Assembly: GCA_963743035.1 (NCBI GenBank)
Contig: CAVUOB010000018.1
Coordinates: 310,001 to 374,000, forward strand
From: PALSA-911 sp963743035
GTDB lineage: Bacteria; Pseudomonadota; Alphaproteobacteria; Acetobacterales; Acetobacteraceae
Direction: 5' to 3'
DNA: 64,000 bases
The number at the start of each line of letters is the position of its first letter. Position 1 is the first letter of the stretch. The position numbers and the translations under genes are program-made. The notes below the pieces were generated by a model that ran no database searches, had not been told where the DNA came from, and worked only from the letters and a program-made list of their open reading frames with translations. Below, piece after piece: positions 63,477-64,000 of this stretch.

Positions 63477-64000
63477 ATGGATGGCAGTTCAGCCGAACCG
63501 AGAGAGATCACCCCCGTAGTCCGGGTGGGCCGGAGCGCGAGCGGCCTGACGACGTATCTGGTCGATCTGCCGCCGGAGACCCTGCCGCCAGTGACCGGGC
63601 GGGACCTGGAGCGGGCCTGGTATGCCGCGCGCGAGGCGGCGATTTCGGCCGATTGGGGGGCGGCGCGGGGGTTCCGGTTTCGCCGCGCCGATGGCGGCTA
63701 TCTGGACCTGGCGCTGGAGGATGCGGACGCGCGGTGCTGGGCCGGCGCGGTGGACGGCACCGTGGGCATGGCCAACAGCTACGGCCTGTCGCTCTGCCTG
63801 CGGTTGCTGGCGCTGGTGGATCTGCTGGCGCGGGTCGGTTGGGCGGCGCGGGTCGTGCGGCTGGCGCGCGACGGGGCGGAGCTGCATCCCGGCCTGCTGC
63901 GGGCCGCGGCCAGCCTGCCGTTGACGCCGGAGGCGAGGTTCGACGAAACCCGATTTCGCGACCACCTCGCGCCACAATTGGGCGAATCGTGTAGTGAGGA
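63477..64000 (+). CDS. Unrecognised protein, C-terminus beyond the window
   Basis: Open from ATG 63477 to the right edge (174 codons). It starts MDGSSAEPREITPVVRVGRSASGLTTYLVDLPPE, continues with FRFRRADGGYLDLALEDADARCWAGAVDGTVGMANSYGLSLCLRLLALVDLL and is soluble in the visible part. No motif is recognised. It is divergent from the amidase. Confidence 0.55.
   Translation, partial: MDGSSAEPREITPVVRVGRSASGLTTYLVDLPPETLPPVTGRDLERAWYAAREAAISADWGAARGFRFRRADGGYLDLALEDADARCWAGAVDGTVGMANSYGLSLCLRLLALVDLLARVGWAARVVRLARDGAELHPGLLRAAASLPLTPEARFDETRFRDHLAPQLGESCSE

Overview
The window is high-GC DNA, gene-dense on both strands, and fits an alphaproteobacterium, most likely an Acetobacteraceae/Rhodospirillales relative. 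This is an inference from gene content: the linked sets corC-ybeY-phoH-miaB, hisB-DUF2628-hisH-GNAT-hisA-hisF-hisE-HIT and cobT-cobS-dnaJ-bolA, plus sdhCDAB, a TPP-riboswitch-controlled thiC and PEP-CTERM surface proteins. No rRNA, tRNA, CRISPR array or prophage was seen.

Layout. 1-1.4 kb: the start of a TonB-dependent siderophore receptor, divergent from a Sel1-repeat protein, with a Fur-like site between. 1.5-7.6 kb (minus): corC, ybeY, phoH, miaB, a PlsC-type acyltransferase and gshB. 7.6-13.3 kb: a palindromic repeat array, a coupled luciferase-like monooxygenase/hydrolase pair, a SirB1-type protein and thiC with its riboswitch. 13.5-21.2 kb: a membrane protein, clpS and a catabolic-looking set (formyl-CoA transferase-like enzyme, Baeyer-Villiger monooxygenase, two paralogous luciferase-like oxidoreductases around an exported amidohydrolase-like fragment). 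21.4-24.6 kb: decayed PEP-CTERM genes, a DUF4239/ion-channel pair and an orphan gene. 24.7-32.4 kb: an SMP-30 lactonase, an MFS carrier and the histidine cluster. 32.6-36.9 kb: succinate dehydrogenase and a phosphatase-like gene. 36.9-38.2 kb: an IS4-family element. 38.4-44.9 kb: cobT/cobS, dnaJ-like, bolA, an M20 peptidase and a coupled small membrane/secreted pair. 44.9-49.5 kb: a complete Liv-type ABC importer. 50.4-54.9 kb: a fibro-slime PEP-CTERM protein, an epoxide-hydrolase-like enzyme, an MmgE/PrpD protein and an orphan solute-binding protein. 55-63.4 kb: a glycogen-debranching-type glucosidase, then a second Liv-type importer (with a permease-ATPase fusion) next to an amidase. The window ends inside an unrecognised gene.

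Three patterns cut across the window. First, six otherwise well-conserved genes (phoH, miaB, gshB, thiC, sdhB and the debranching enzyme) are each split by one frame change. Five are repaired by removing one base from a short G or C run, which points to sequence error more than to gene loss. Second, a family of nested inverted repeats (about 200 bp, with one 64-bp short form) occurs five times between genes, and the IS4 element has inserted precisely into a hairpin of one copy with a 13-bp target duplication. Third, a separate palindromic repeat forms an array of about 131-bp units at 7.6-8.1 kb and recurs upstream of hisA.
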